From NCBI GenBank assembly GCA_000719695.1, contig JOHN01000035.1, forward strand, positions 1 through 64,000: 64,000 nucleotides of DNA. Direction: 5' to 3'. The stretch is from Streptomyces sp. NRRL F-6131 (GTDB lineage: Bacteria; Actinomycetota; Actinomycetes; Streptomycetales; Streptomycetaceae). A program made the position numbers and the translations under genes. The first letter of the stretch is position 1, and each line of letters opens with the position of its first letter. Below, in pieces: positions 24,603 to 33,596 of the stretch. The notes under the pieces were generated by a model. It saw only the letters and a list, made by a program, of their open reading frames with translations. It made no database searches and was not told the DNA's origin.

Positions 24603-24953
24603 ATGCCCGGACTGGTTCTCCACATCGGCGCCACGATGACGTGCGCGCACCAGGGACCCGCGAACGCTCCGGCACCCGCCCAGCAGCGGGTGCTCGTCGG
24701 TTCGCAACCCGTCGCCACGACGGCGGACACCTTCGTCGTCCTCGGCTGCGGATTCCCCGCGGCCTCCCTGGGCGCGCCACCGTGCACCAGCATCCGTTGG
24801 CTCCAGACCTCCACCCGGGTGCTGGTCGGCGGGCTGCCGGTGCTGTTGCAGCCGACGCCGCCACCGAGCCCCGGCCCCGGCATCGGTGTCGGCACCCCGC
24901 CGCCCAACCCACCCATGGTCCAAGCCGTGCAGCTCCGGGTGCGGGGGATGTGA
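24603..24953 (+). CDS. PAAR-like spike tip protein
   Basis: A 116-residue protein of the PAAR-like (DUF4280-type) group that sharpens the spike in contractile systems. It has three short beta modules, VLHIGATMTCAHQGPA, RVLVGSQPVATTADTFVV and TRVLVGGLPVLLQP. Cys14, Cys49 (VLGCGFP) and Cys61 (PPCTSIRW) are placed for metal binding at the tip. The C-terminus is a Pro/Gly-rich tail followed by AVQLRVRGM. AGGAGGACGGG precedes ATG 24603. The stop overlaps the gp25 start. No toxin domain is attached, so any effector must bind elsewhere, for example in the tube lumen. Confidence 0.82.
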   Translation: MPGLVLHIGATMTCAHQGPANAPAPAQQRVLVGSQPVATTADTFVVLGCGFPAASLGAPPCTSIRWLQTSTRVLVGGLPVLLQPTPPPSPGPGIGVGTPPPNPPMVQAVQLRVRGM

Positions 24954-25321
24954 GCACGATGCACATCGGCTTCCCCTACACCGTCGACGCGCGCGGCCGG
25001 ACCGCGACGACCGACCACGCCGACCACGTCCGCGACATGGTCGAGCAAGTGCTCTTCACCACCCCCGGCGAGCGGGTCAACCGGCCGGACTTCGGCTGCG
25101 GTCTGCTCGACCTGGTCTTCGCCCAGAACGGCCCGGAACTGGCGGCGGCCGTCGAGATGACCGCGCAGGCCGCCCTCCAGCGCTGGCTCGGCGACCTGCT
25201 CACCGTCGAGTCGTTGACCGTCAGGCCCGACGAGTCGGCCCTGGTCGTCTCCGTGAACTACGTCCTGACGGCCACGGGGGAGAGCCGGCACGTGATCGTC
25301 CACGGGGGGACGGCGCCATGA
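24950..25321 (+). CDS. gp25-like baseplate wedge protein (GPW/gp25 family)
   Basis: A 123-residue gp25/Afp9-type wedge protein, one of the most conserved parts of contractile tails; it nucleates sheath assembly at the baseplate. The family signature is complete: HVRDMVEQVLFTTPGERVNR then PDFGCGLLDLVF, with the EPR-like loop as GER. The C-terminal strand VVSVNYVLTATGESRHVIVH is also typical. GTG 24950 overlaps the PAAR-like stop; an ATG at 24959 is an alternative start. It ends in an ATGA overlap with the first gpJ-like gene. Confidence 0.93.
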   Translation: MSTMHIGFPYTVDARGRTATTDHADHVRDMVEQVLFTTPGERVNRPDFGCGLLDLVFAQNGPELAAAVEMTAQAALQRWLGDLLTVESLTVRPDESALVVSVNYVLTATGESRHVIVHGGTAP

Positions 25322-28185
25322 CCACCGCCGCGGTCCGCAACGACGAACGACGCCGCGCCGCCGTACGGGCCGCGGGGCTGGCGGGCATCGAGGGCATCGC
25401 GGTCGAGGCCGACCGGCGCACGCTCACCGTCCTCTTCTTCGGTACGCTCCCCGACCGGTTGGACCGGCACAGCTTCCGGGTCGAGGGCGGCCGGCGGGGC
25501 GACGGCCTCCGGGTCGTCTCCGTCACCGGCACGGCCCACGCCGAGCACCCGGACGCCCCGGCGAACTGCCTGACGCTGGAGCTCGACCGGCCGGGCGACT
25601 CCTCCGAGTACCGGCTCCACGCACTCGGACCGGGCTTCGACCGCTGCTACGACCGCATGGAGTTCACCTTCCGGCAGGGCAACCCGGAACCCGCCGCCCC
25701 CGCCCCGGCCCGCGACGCGCGTCGGCCGCCGAGCCCCCCGGCACCGGCCGTCGACTACCTGGCGAAGGACTACGCGAGCTTCCGCCGGCTGCTCCTCGAA
25801 CGACTCGCCCTCACCATGCCCGAGTGGACCGAGCGGCACGCGTCCGACCTCGGCGTCACCCTCGTCGAACTCCTCGCCCACGTCGGCGACCGGCTCAGCT
25901 ACCACCAGGACGCCGTGGCCACCGAGGCCTACCTCGACACGGCCCGGCTGCGGACCTCGGTCCGACGCCACGCCCGCCTGGTCGACTACCCGATGCACGA
26001 CGGCTGCGCGGCCCGCACCTTCGTCTGCGTCGAGACCGGCCGCCAGCTCACCCTGCGGCCCGACGACCTCGCCTTCACCGCCTTTCCCCCGGGCGGCACC
26101 CCGCAGACGGGCGCGTCGATCCCGGCCGAACTGCTGACGTCCGGCCCCTGGCCCGTCTACCGGCCGCTGGAGCGACGGGACATCGTGCTCCGCCCCGAGC
26201 ACAACAGCATCACCCTGTGGACCTGGGGCGACCAGGAGTACTGCCTGCCGGCCGGCACCACCCGGGCCACGCTGCTGGACCAGCCCCCCGGCGGCGGCGA
26301 GGACCGCCTGCTGCGCCTCGCCCCGGGCGACGTGATCGTGTTCGAGGAGACCCTGGACCCCGAGACCGGCACCGAGGCCGACCGCAACCCCGAGCACCGG
26401 CAGGCCGTCCGCCTCACCGAGGTCACCCGGGCCGTCGACACGCTGTACGACACCAAAGTGCTCGACGTCGCCTGGGCCGGAGAGGACTCGCTCGCCTTCC
26501 CCCTGCGCGTCACCACCTTTCGCGGACCGGACGGCGGACCGCGGGACAGCGTCGTCGCCCGCGGCAACACCGTGCTGGTCGAGCACGGCATCGAGAACAC
26601 CTGGGGCCCCGGCAGCCACCCCGAGACCGTGGCGGGACCCGCCGGACGCACCCACCGGACGAACGGTCCCGACCCGGCCGATCCCCCCGCAACCCGGCCC
26701 TTCGTCGCGACGCTGCACGGCACGCCGATCACCCGGTCCGCGCCGTACCCGCGCCCGGCCGACGTCACCGCGGGGCAGAGCCGACAGCTGCTCCGCCTGG
26801 CCTCCCGCGCCCGGGACCGGCTGGAGGCCATGCACCGCTCGGGCGGCCCGCTGTCCGCGGCGGACCACGCCTACCTGCGCACCCTGCTCGGGGCCGGCCG
26901 CCCCGGCCGGACGCGCGAGGACGAGGCTCCCCGGCCCGCCCTCGCCGCCCTGCTGGCACGCTTCGACGAGCACCTGGAGCGCCGGGTGCGTCGGCTCGAA
27001 GCGCTGGCCAGGCGGTCCCGGTCCGGCTACGTGCTCGACCGCGCCGACATCGGCTGGGAACTCGCGCAGAGCTGGGGCGAGGAGGCCGCCCGGTCGATCG
27101 ACCCGGACGACCCCGCCCTGCACGGCCCGGCGAGCGCCGCCCTGCGCCCCGACCCGCGCGAGGCCCTGCCCGCCGTACGGATCCGGGTCGCGGGCGCCGA
27201 CGGCGACGTCGTGCGCACCGACGGCGTGACGGACGACTGGACGCCCCGCCGCGACCTCCTGGCCAGCGGCCCCCGCGACCGCCACGTGGTGGGCGAGACC
27301 GATGACGAGGGCCGGCTCAGCCTCAGGTTCGGCGACGGCCGGACCGGAGCCGCGCCGCCCCCGGGACGGACCCTGCTGGCCACCTACCGCACCGGCAACG
27401 GCCGCGCCGGGAACGTCGGCAGCGAGGCCGTCAACCGGATCGCGTCCCGCTCCACCCTCCTGGACGACGTCGTCCGGGTCCGCAACCCCGTCCCCGCCAC
27501 CGGGGGCACCGACCCCGAACCCGTGGCGCAGGTGCGGCTGGCGGCACCGCGCGGCCCGTTCCGCACGCTGCTGCGGGCCGTCACCGCCGAGGACTACGAG
27601 ACCCTCGCCGCCCGGCACCCCGGCGTGCAACGGGCCGCCGCCTCCCTGCGCTGGACGGGGAGCTGGTACGAGGCGGACGTCGCGCTGGACGCCGAGGGAG
27701 CGTCCGACCTGCCGCCCGGACTCGCGGAGGACGTGCGGCTGACGCTGCACCGGTTCCGCCGCATCGGCCACGACGTGGTCGCCCGGGCCGCCGTTCGGGT
27801 GCCGCTGGACGTGGCCCTGACGGTCTACGTCGACCCCGACCACCTCGCCGGCGACGTCCGTCAAGCCCTGCTGCGGGCCCTGCGGCCCGGCCCGCAACCA
27901 GGCGGCGGCCTGGGCTTCTTCGATCCCGGCGTCCTCACCTTCGGCACACCGGTACGGGCCGGCACACTGGTCGCCGCCGTGGCCGGGGTCCCCGGTGTCC
28001 GGCACACCGAGGTGACCCGGCTGCGCCGGCTCCACCCCCTGAGGAGCGGCGGCGGGAGCCCCGGCCCGGACGTCCCGCCCTCCGGCGTGCTCAGGCTGAG
28101 TCCTCGGGAGATCCCCCGGCTCGACGGTGACTCCACCCGGCCGGAGAACGGCTGGCTCACCCTCGACCTGCGAGGAGGCCGATGA
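25318..28185 (+). CDS. Baseplate J-like wedge protein (Afp11/Pvc11 type)
   Basis: A 955-residue putative baseplate assembly protein. An N-terminal beta domain (1-120) precedes the hallmark VDYLAKDYASFRRLLLERLA (about 144-163), TLVELLAHVGDRLSYHQD and AYLDTARLRTSVRRHARLVD. The large centre carries beta modules, including a helical insertion around 480-600. The gpJ-like C-terminal region has RFGDGRTGAAPPPG, LLATYRTGNGRAGNVGS, VTAEDYETLAARHPGVQRA and LTVYVDPDHLAGDVRQAL. In Afp/PVC this protein forms the wedge with its Pvc12 partner. It overlaps both neighbours by ATGA. Its intact FGDGRxG...GRAGN motif is the reference for the frameshift seen in the next gene. Confidence 0.92.
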   Translation: MTTAAVRNDERRRAAVRAAGLAGIEGIAVEADRRTLTVLFFGTLPDRLDRHSFRVEGGRRGDGLRVVSVTGTAHAEHPDAPANCLTLELDRPGDSSEYRLHALGPGFDRCYDRMEFTFRQGNPEPAAPAPARDARRPPSPPAPAVDYLAKDYASFRRLLLERLALTMPEWTERHASDLGVTLVELLAHVGDRLSYHQDAVATEAYLDTARLRTSVRRHARLVDYPMHDGCAARTFVCVETGRQLTLRPDDLAFTAFPPGGTPQTGASIPAELLTSGPWPVYRPLERRDIVLRPEHNSITLWTWGDQEYCLPAGTTRATLLDQPPGGGEDRLLRLAPGDVIVFEETLDPETGTEADRNPEHRQAVRLTEVTRAVDTLYDTKVLDVAWAGEDSLAFPLRVTTFRGPDGGPRDSVVARGNTVLVEHGIENTWGPGSHPETVAGPAGRTHRTNGPDPADPPATRPFVATLHGTPITRSAPYPRPADVTAGQSRQLLRLASRARDRLEAMHRSGGPLSAADHAYLRTLLGAGRPGRTREDEAPRPALAALLARFDEHLERRVRRLEALARRSRSGYVLDRADIGWELAQSWGEEAARSIDPDDPALHGPASAALRPDPREALPAVRIRVAGADGDVVRTDGVTDDWTPRRDLLASGPRDRHVVGETDDEGRLSLRFGDGRTGAAPPPGRTLLATYRTGNGRAGNVGSEAVNRIASRSTLLDDVVRVRNPVPATGGTDPEPVAQVRLAAPRGPFRTLLRAVTAEDYETLAARHPGVQRAAASLRWTGSWYEADVALDAEGASDLPPGLAEDVRLTLHRFRRIGHDVVARAAVRVPLDVALTVYVDPDHLAGDVRQALLRALRPGPQPGGGLGFFDPGVLTFGTPVRAGTLVAAVAGVPGVRHTEVTRLRRLHPLRSGGGSPGPDVPPSGVLRLSPREIPRLDGDSTRPENGWLTLDLRGGR

Positions 28186-31100
28186 GCAGCCCGTCCGACC
28201 GTCGCGAGTGCCCGACCGGTGACCGGTCGGCCACCCCGGCACCGGTCCGCAACCGGCCGGCCCTGCCCGCGCTGCGGTACCGCGCCGGCACCTACGAGCA
28301 GTTCCTGGCGACGATGCTCGCCCGGCTGTCCAGCGCGGACCACGCGCCGCTCGCCGGGCTGACCACCCGTGAGCCGGACGACCCCTCCGTCGCCCTCCTC
28401 GACGGCTGGGCCCTCATCGCCGACGTCCTGACCTTCTACCAGGAGCGGATCGCCAACGAGGGATACCTGCGCACCGCGACCGAGCAGGCGTCCCTGGTCG
28501 GGCTGGGGCGGCTCGTCGGCCACCGGCCGCGTCCCGCGCTCGCCGCCGGAACCTTCCTCGCCTACACCCTCGACGCGGGCACCCGCTGCACCGTCCCGGC
28601 CGGTTCCCAGGTGAAGAGCGCGCCCCCGCCCGGCGGACTGCCCCAGACCTTCGAGACCGCCGAGGACCTCGCCGCCCGCGCCGACTGGAACCAGCTCCCG
28701 GTCCGTACCACCACCCGCGCCACGATCGATCCCGACGACGCCGAACGGCTGCCCGCGCTCGAACTCGAAGGCATCCAGCCCAACCTCGGCCCCGGCGACC
28801 GCCTGCTCCTCACCTTCGCCGACCCCGGCCGGAACATTACCCGCCTCGTGGAGGGCACCCGGACGGACCCGCACCGCCGGCGGACCACCGTGCTGCTCAG
28901 GCCGCCCGGCCCGGTGCAGCAGCTGCACGACGAGGTCCGGGCCTTCCGCGAGGACGTCGAGAAGGCGGCGCGCAAGCCGCGGCCGGGCAAGCCGTTCGAG
29001 GACCTCCTGAGGGTGCTGCGCGACGCGCTGCACACCGGGGAGAGCCTCCGCGATCCGGATGTCCTGGCCGCGGCGCTCGACGACAAGCTGCAGGACCTCC
29101 GCGACCGCTTCTCGGGCGGTGAAGGCGGTGAGGCCGACACGGCGCACGCGACCGAACTGCTCGACAAGGTCACCGCCCGGGTGGCGGCCGTCCGCGCCGC
29201 CGCCCAGCAGGTCGTCGACACGGCGGCCGCCGGTCCTCCCGCGGGCGGCACCGGCGGGGAGCCCTTCGTCGATCCCCTGAACCTCGGCCGACAGGTCCTC
29301 CACGCGCTCGAGCGGCTTCCGTCCCGGCCTCCGCGCAACCCCACCGAGGCGGCCACCTCCGTGGCGGAGCTCTTCGGCCCGGAATCCGACTCCGTGTCGC
29401 GGCTGCTCGCGGCGAACAACCCCCGCCTCGCCGAAACGCTCCACCACGCCCTGGGCACCGTCGCGGCGCCCGCCGACCCGACGGGCGTGCAGTGGTTCCG
29501 GGTGAAGGCCGCTCCCTTCGGCGCGACGATCCCCGACGACGCGCGCGTCGGAAGACTCCTCAGGGCCGCCGCCGGTTCCGCCCGCCGGGCGGCGCCGGAC
29601 GACCCCCTCGACGCGAGCGTCCTCCTGCTGGACGCGGTGTACGAAGCGATCCTGCCCGGCAGTTGGATCGCCGTGCAGCGGGCGGACACCGACGCGCCGC
29701 CCCGGATCATCCAGGTCACCGGCGTCACCCAACTCGCCCTCGCCGACGACCACTACGCCGTCCGGGTGACCGGTCTGCGGCTGGCCCGGCCCTGGACCGA
29801 CGACCCCGACGACCTCTCCGCGCGACGCGCCGTCGTCGTCTGGGCCGCCGGCGAGCCGCTCACCCTGGCCGACCCTCCCGACACGTCCGACGTCGGCGGT
29901 GACGAGATCCAGCTCGCCGGCACCTACGAGGGGCTGACCCCCGGTCGCCGATTGATCGTCTCGGGGGAACGCACCGACATCCCGAGGGTCTCCGGTGTCC
30001 GGGGCACCGAACTCGTGATGCTCGGCGGCGTCCGGCACGGGCAGGAGGCGGACGGCGGACCCCTCGGTGACCGGGTGTACAGCACGCTCGCGCTGACCAC
30101 CGCGCTCGCCTACCGGTACCGCCGGGACACCGTGGTCATCCACGGCAACGTCGTCTTCGCCACCGCGGGCGAGACCCGCACTGAGATCCTCGGCAGCGGC
30201 GACGCCACCCGGGCGGGCCAGGTCTTCCCGCTGCGCCAGGGCCCGCTCACCTGGCTCCCCGCCCGGACCCCCGACGGCGCGAGGGAGGCCCTGACCGTCC
30301 AGGTCGACGGGGTGGTCCGGCCCCGGGTCGCCGATCTCACCGAGGCCGACCCGGCCACCCCCGCCTACCGGCTGCGCGTCGGCGTCGACGGAGGCGCGGG
30401 CGTGGAGTTCGGCGACGGGCGCCACGGGCCCGCCTCCCGACCGGAGTGGAGAACGTCACGGCCAGCTACCGCATCGGCGGCGGAAGCGCGGGCAACGTCG
30501 CGGCCGGGCAGGTGAACCAGGTGGTCAGCAGGCCGCTCGGGGTCAGCGGCGTCACCAATCCGCTGCCCGCCACCGGAGGAACGGACGCCGACGACCTGGG
30601 CAGAACCCGCCGTGGTGTCCCCGTGCCGCTCAGCGCCCTCGACCGCCTGGTCTCGGTCCGCGACTACGAGGACTTCGCCCTGGCCTTCGCCGGCGTGGGC
30701 AAGGCCGTCGCGCGCCGCTGCCCCGACGGCACCCGTCAGCTGGTGCACGTCACCGTCGCCGCCTCCGGCGACGCCCCGCTCGACGCCGACTCACTGCTCC
30801 TGGCCGAACTCCGGTCGGCGCTGAGCCGCTACGGGGATCCGGCGCTGCCGGTCCGGGTGGAGGTCTGCGAACGGGTCCGGCTCGTGCTGGCACTCGGCGT
30901 CCGGACACGGCCCGACCGGTCACGGGGCGCGGTGGAACAGGCGGTCCGGGACGCCCTGGTGGCCCGGCTCGGCTTCGCCGCGGCGGAACTCGCCCGGCCC
31001 GTCCACCTCAGCGCCGTCGTCGCCGCCGCCCAGGCGGTTCCCGGCGTCGACTTCGTGGCCGTCGACGCCTTCGGCGGCATCGCGGCCGACGTCGACGCGG

Positions 31101-31384
31101 CCGGCGTCATCCGGTTCGCCCGGGAACTCACCGCCGCGCCCTGCGTGCCGGCGCACGCAGCGGGGACCCGCGAGACCCTCTACACCCCGGCCGCCGGCGA
31201 GACCGCCGCCTCGGTGGCCGCGGTGAACGGACTCGACGAGGCCCAACTCGCCCTGCTCAATCCCGGCGCCGCCGCCCCGACGCCCGGATCCGCGCTGGTG
31301 GTGCGGCGCGCCCTGCGCCCCGCCCAACTCGTCCTCCTCGATCCGGCGCTGCCCGAGACCCTCGTCCTGCGGAGGATCCCATGA
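28182..31384 (+). pseudogene. Second baseplate J-like protein (Afp12/Pvc12 type), interrupted by a one-base frameshift
   Basis: The 5' frame runs 28182-30515 and the 3' frame 30446-31384. The first part has ALPALRYRAGTYEQFLATML, SVALLDGWALIADVLTFYQE and a beta domain with a helical insertion. It breaks inside the conserved motif: it reads VEFGDGRHGPASRPEW where the family expects FGDGRHGARLPTGVENV. Adding one G in the GGGCCC at 30426-30431 restores exactly that sequence and joins the two parts into a protein of about 1067 residues. The 3' part holds YRIGGGSAGNVAAGQVNQV, LVSVRDYEDFALAFAGVGKA and a C-terminal LysM-like module (YTPAAGETAASVAAVNG). This is either a sequencing/assembly error or a recent inactivating deletion. 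ATGA overlaps flank the gene on both sides. Confidence 0.9.
30426..30431 (+). other. Frameshift site in the second gpJ-like gene
   Basis: GGGCCC in a G/C-rich stretch. Reading GGGGCCC instead gives H-G-A-R-L-P-T-G-V-E-N-V, the family motif. The context does not look like an efficient -1 slippery heptamer (slipped pairing of GGG on CGG and CCC on GCC would be poor), so programmed frameshifting is unlikely. Confidence 0.85.
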
Positions 31385-33516
31385 CCCCCGACCAGCTGTA
31401 CGCGCTGTTGCCCGCCGTCCACCGGCGGCTCGACGCGGAGCACGGCGGCCGGCTGTACGCGCTGCTCTCGGTCATCGCCGAACAGGCCCGCGTCGTCCAG
31501 GACGACATCGAGCAGCTCTACGACAACTGGTTCATCGAGACCTGCGAGGACTGGGTCGTGCCGTACCTCGGCGACCTCGTCGGCTACCGCATGCTGCCGG
31601 GGACGGCCGCCGCCCTCTCCGACGGCACCTCACCGGCGCACGGACTGCTGGCCGCGGCCGTGCCCCGCAGGGAGGTCGCGGACGCCATCGCCGACCGCCG
31701 CCGCAAGGGCACCCTGGCCCTGCTCGAGGACCTCGCCTCCAGCGTGGCGGACTGGCCCGGCCGGGCGGTGGAGTACCGCCGGCTGCTCGCCGTCACCCAG
31801 CCGGTCCGCCGGTACACCGACGAGGACCACGACGCGCGCCGGCGGCTCCGCCACGGCCGCCTGGTCGACCTGCGCCGCATCGACGCCCTGGACCGGATCG
31901 ACGGGCCGTTCGACGAGCTGGCCCACACCGTGGAGGTGCCCCGCACCGGCTCCGCCCGCCGCTCCGGCCGCTACGGCATCCCGGGCGTCGGCCTCCACGT
32001 GTGGCGGCGGCGGACCCACTCGGTGACCCGGGCCCCGGCGTTCCGCGTGGACCACGCCGGGTCGTGCTACACCTTCAGCGTCCTGGGCAACGACACCGCG
32101 CTGTCCACCAAGCCGGTGCCCGAACCGTCGCCCTGCCACGTCGCGGACGAGACGAACGTCCCGGCGCCCATCAGGCGCAGGGCGCTGACCGAGCGGCTGC
32201 ACGACTACTACGGACCCTTCAAGAGTCTGTGCGTATGGACGGGGCCGGACCCCGACGAGGACGTGGTGCCGCTCGACCGGATCGTGTCCGCCGACCTCTC
32301 CGGGTGGATCTACACCCCGCGCGCCGGTCAGGTGGCCGTCGACCCGGTTCTCGGACGCATCGCGTTCCCCGAGCACACGGGGCCCGAGCAGGGCGTCCGG
32401 GTGACCTACCACCACACGTCCGCCGGCGACTTCGGGGGCGGTGAGTACCCGCGCCCGACGGACGCCCCCGGCCCGGCCGCCGCCCACTACCGAGTCGGCC
32501 CGGGCGAGGAGCACCGACGGATCGGCGAGGCGATCGAACGGTGGCAGGAGGAGAAGCGGCACCGGACCGCGTCGGCCGAAGCGATCGTCGAGATCACCGG
32601 GAACGACGTTCACCAGGACCTCACGGACATCGCCCTCGACCCGGGGGACCACCTCACCCTGTCCGCCGGGTTCGGCGCACGACCGGTGCTCCGGCCGCCC
32701 GAGCGGTCCGAGGACCGCCCCGGCGCGCTGCGGATCACCGGCACCGGGAGAGGCGGGGGCCCGCTGCCGCACCTCGTCCTCGAGGGCCTCATGGTCGCCG
32801 GGCACAGCGTTCAGGTCCGCGGTGAGGTGGGACGGCTCGCCGTCCGGCACTGCACCTTCGTACCCGGCTGGGGACTCGACGCGCACGGCCTGCCGCAGGC
32901 ACCCGGGGAAGCGGGTCTGGAGCTGATCGACACGCCGGTCCGCGTCGAGGTCGAGCACAGCATCCTCGGCACCATCGTGGTGAGCCAGGACGAAGCCGCG
33001 ACCGAACCCGTCCGGATCTCGCTGTCCGACACCGTGCTCGACGCCACCCACCGGCAACTCCCGGCACTGACCGGTCCCGAGGGGCGGCCCGCCCACGCCG
33101 TCCTCACGGCGCGCCGCACCACCGTCATCGGCTCGGTCCGCACCCGCGCCGTCGACCTGCTGGAGAACTCGCTGCTGGACGGGGAGGTCCGGATCGCCCG
33201 GCGCAGTCAGGGCCGGGTGCGGTTCTGCTGGCTGCCCCCGGACTCGGTCACCCCGCGCCGGCTGTACTGCCAGCCCGAGCATTCGGGGGACCCCGACCGC
33301 GTCGTTCTGAGGTTCGCCGCCACCCGGTACGGCGCCCCGGACTACGTTCAGCTGGCCGACGGGTGCGCCGAGGAGATCCGCCGCGGGGCCGACGACGGAT
33401 CGGAACCGGGCGTGCTGCACGACCTGTTCCGTCCGCAGCGGGAGGACAATCTGCGCACGCGCTCCGCCGAGTGCACCCCGGCCGGATGCGACGCGGGCGT
33501 CTTCTTCGCCACATGA
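31381..33516 (+). CDS. gpI-like tail protein fused to a beta-helix domain
   Basis: A 711-residue protein. Residues 1-180 resemble phage tail protein I: DQLYALLPAVHRRLDAEHGG then AQARVVQDDIEQLYDNWFIE, CEDWVVPYLGDLVGYRML and KGTLALLEDLASSVADWPGR. A central domain (about 190-370) carries RYGIPGVGLHVWRRRTHSVT and WIYTPRAGQVAVDPVLGRIA. Residues about 385-610 look like a right-handed beta-helix (IVEITGNDVHQDLT, LVLEGLMVAGHSVQV, LAVRHCTFVPGWGL, VEHSILGTIVV, SLSDTVLDAT, VDLLENSLLDGEVRI). The C-terminus has a Cys-rich ECTPAGCDAG end. gpI links wedge to tail fibres in phages, so the beta-helix could be the target-contacting part. ATGA overlap with the gene before. Confidence 0.85.
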   Translation: MTPDQLYALLPAVHRRLDAEHGGRLYALLSVIAEQARVVQDDIEQLYDNWFIETCEDWVVPYLGDLVGYRMLPGTAAALSDGTSPAHGLLAAAVPRREVADAIADRRRKGTLALLEDLASSVADWPGRAVEYRRLLAVTQPVRRYTDEDHDARRRLRHGRLVDLRRIDALDRIDGPFDELAHTVEVPRTGSARRSGRYGIPGVGLHVWRRRTHSVTRAPAFRVDHAGSCYTFSVLGNDTALSTKPVPEPSPCHVADETNVPAPIRRRALTERLHDYYGPFKSLCVWTGPDPDEDVVPLDRIVSADLSGWIYTPRAGQVAVDPVLGRIAFPEHTGPEQGVRVTYHHTSAGDFGGGEYPRPTDAPGPAAAHYRVGPGEEHRRIGEAIERWQEEKRHRTASAEAIVEITGNDVHQDLTDIALDPGDHLTLSAGFGARPVLRPPERSEDRPGALRITGTGRGGGPLPHLVLEGLMVAGHSVQVRGEVGRLAVRHCTFVPGWGLDAHGLPQAPGEAGLELIDTPVRVEVEHSILGTIVVSQDEAATEPVRISLSDTVLDATHRQLPALTGPEGRPAHAVLTARRTTVIGSVRTRAVDLLENSLLDGEVRIARRSQGRVRFCWLPPDSVTPRRLYCQPEHSGDPDRVVLRFAATRYGAPDYVQLADGCAEEIRRGADDGSEPGVLHDLFRPQREDNLRTRSAECTPAGCDAGVFFAT

Positions 33517-33596
33517 GTGGGCCGCCGGAGCCGCGGACGGACCGTCGGTCACCGTCCGTAATCGCAGAAACAGTTCAGTCAGGGGAGCACAGCACC

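Noticed and set aside
30420..30446. Programmed -1 frameshift in the second gpJ-like gene
   Set aside because: The sequence around GGGCCC is not a good slippery heptamer and no clear stimulatory pseudoknot or upstream SD was seen; an indel is simpler.
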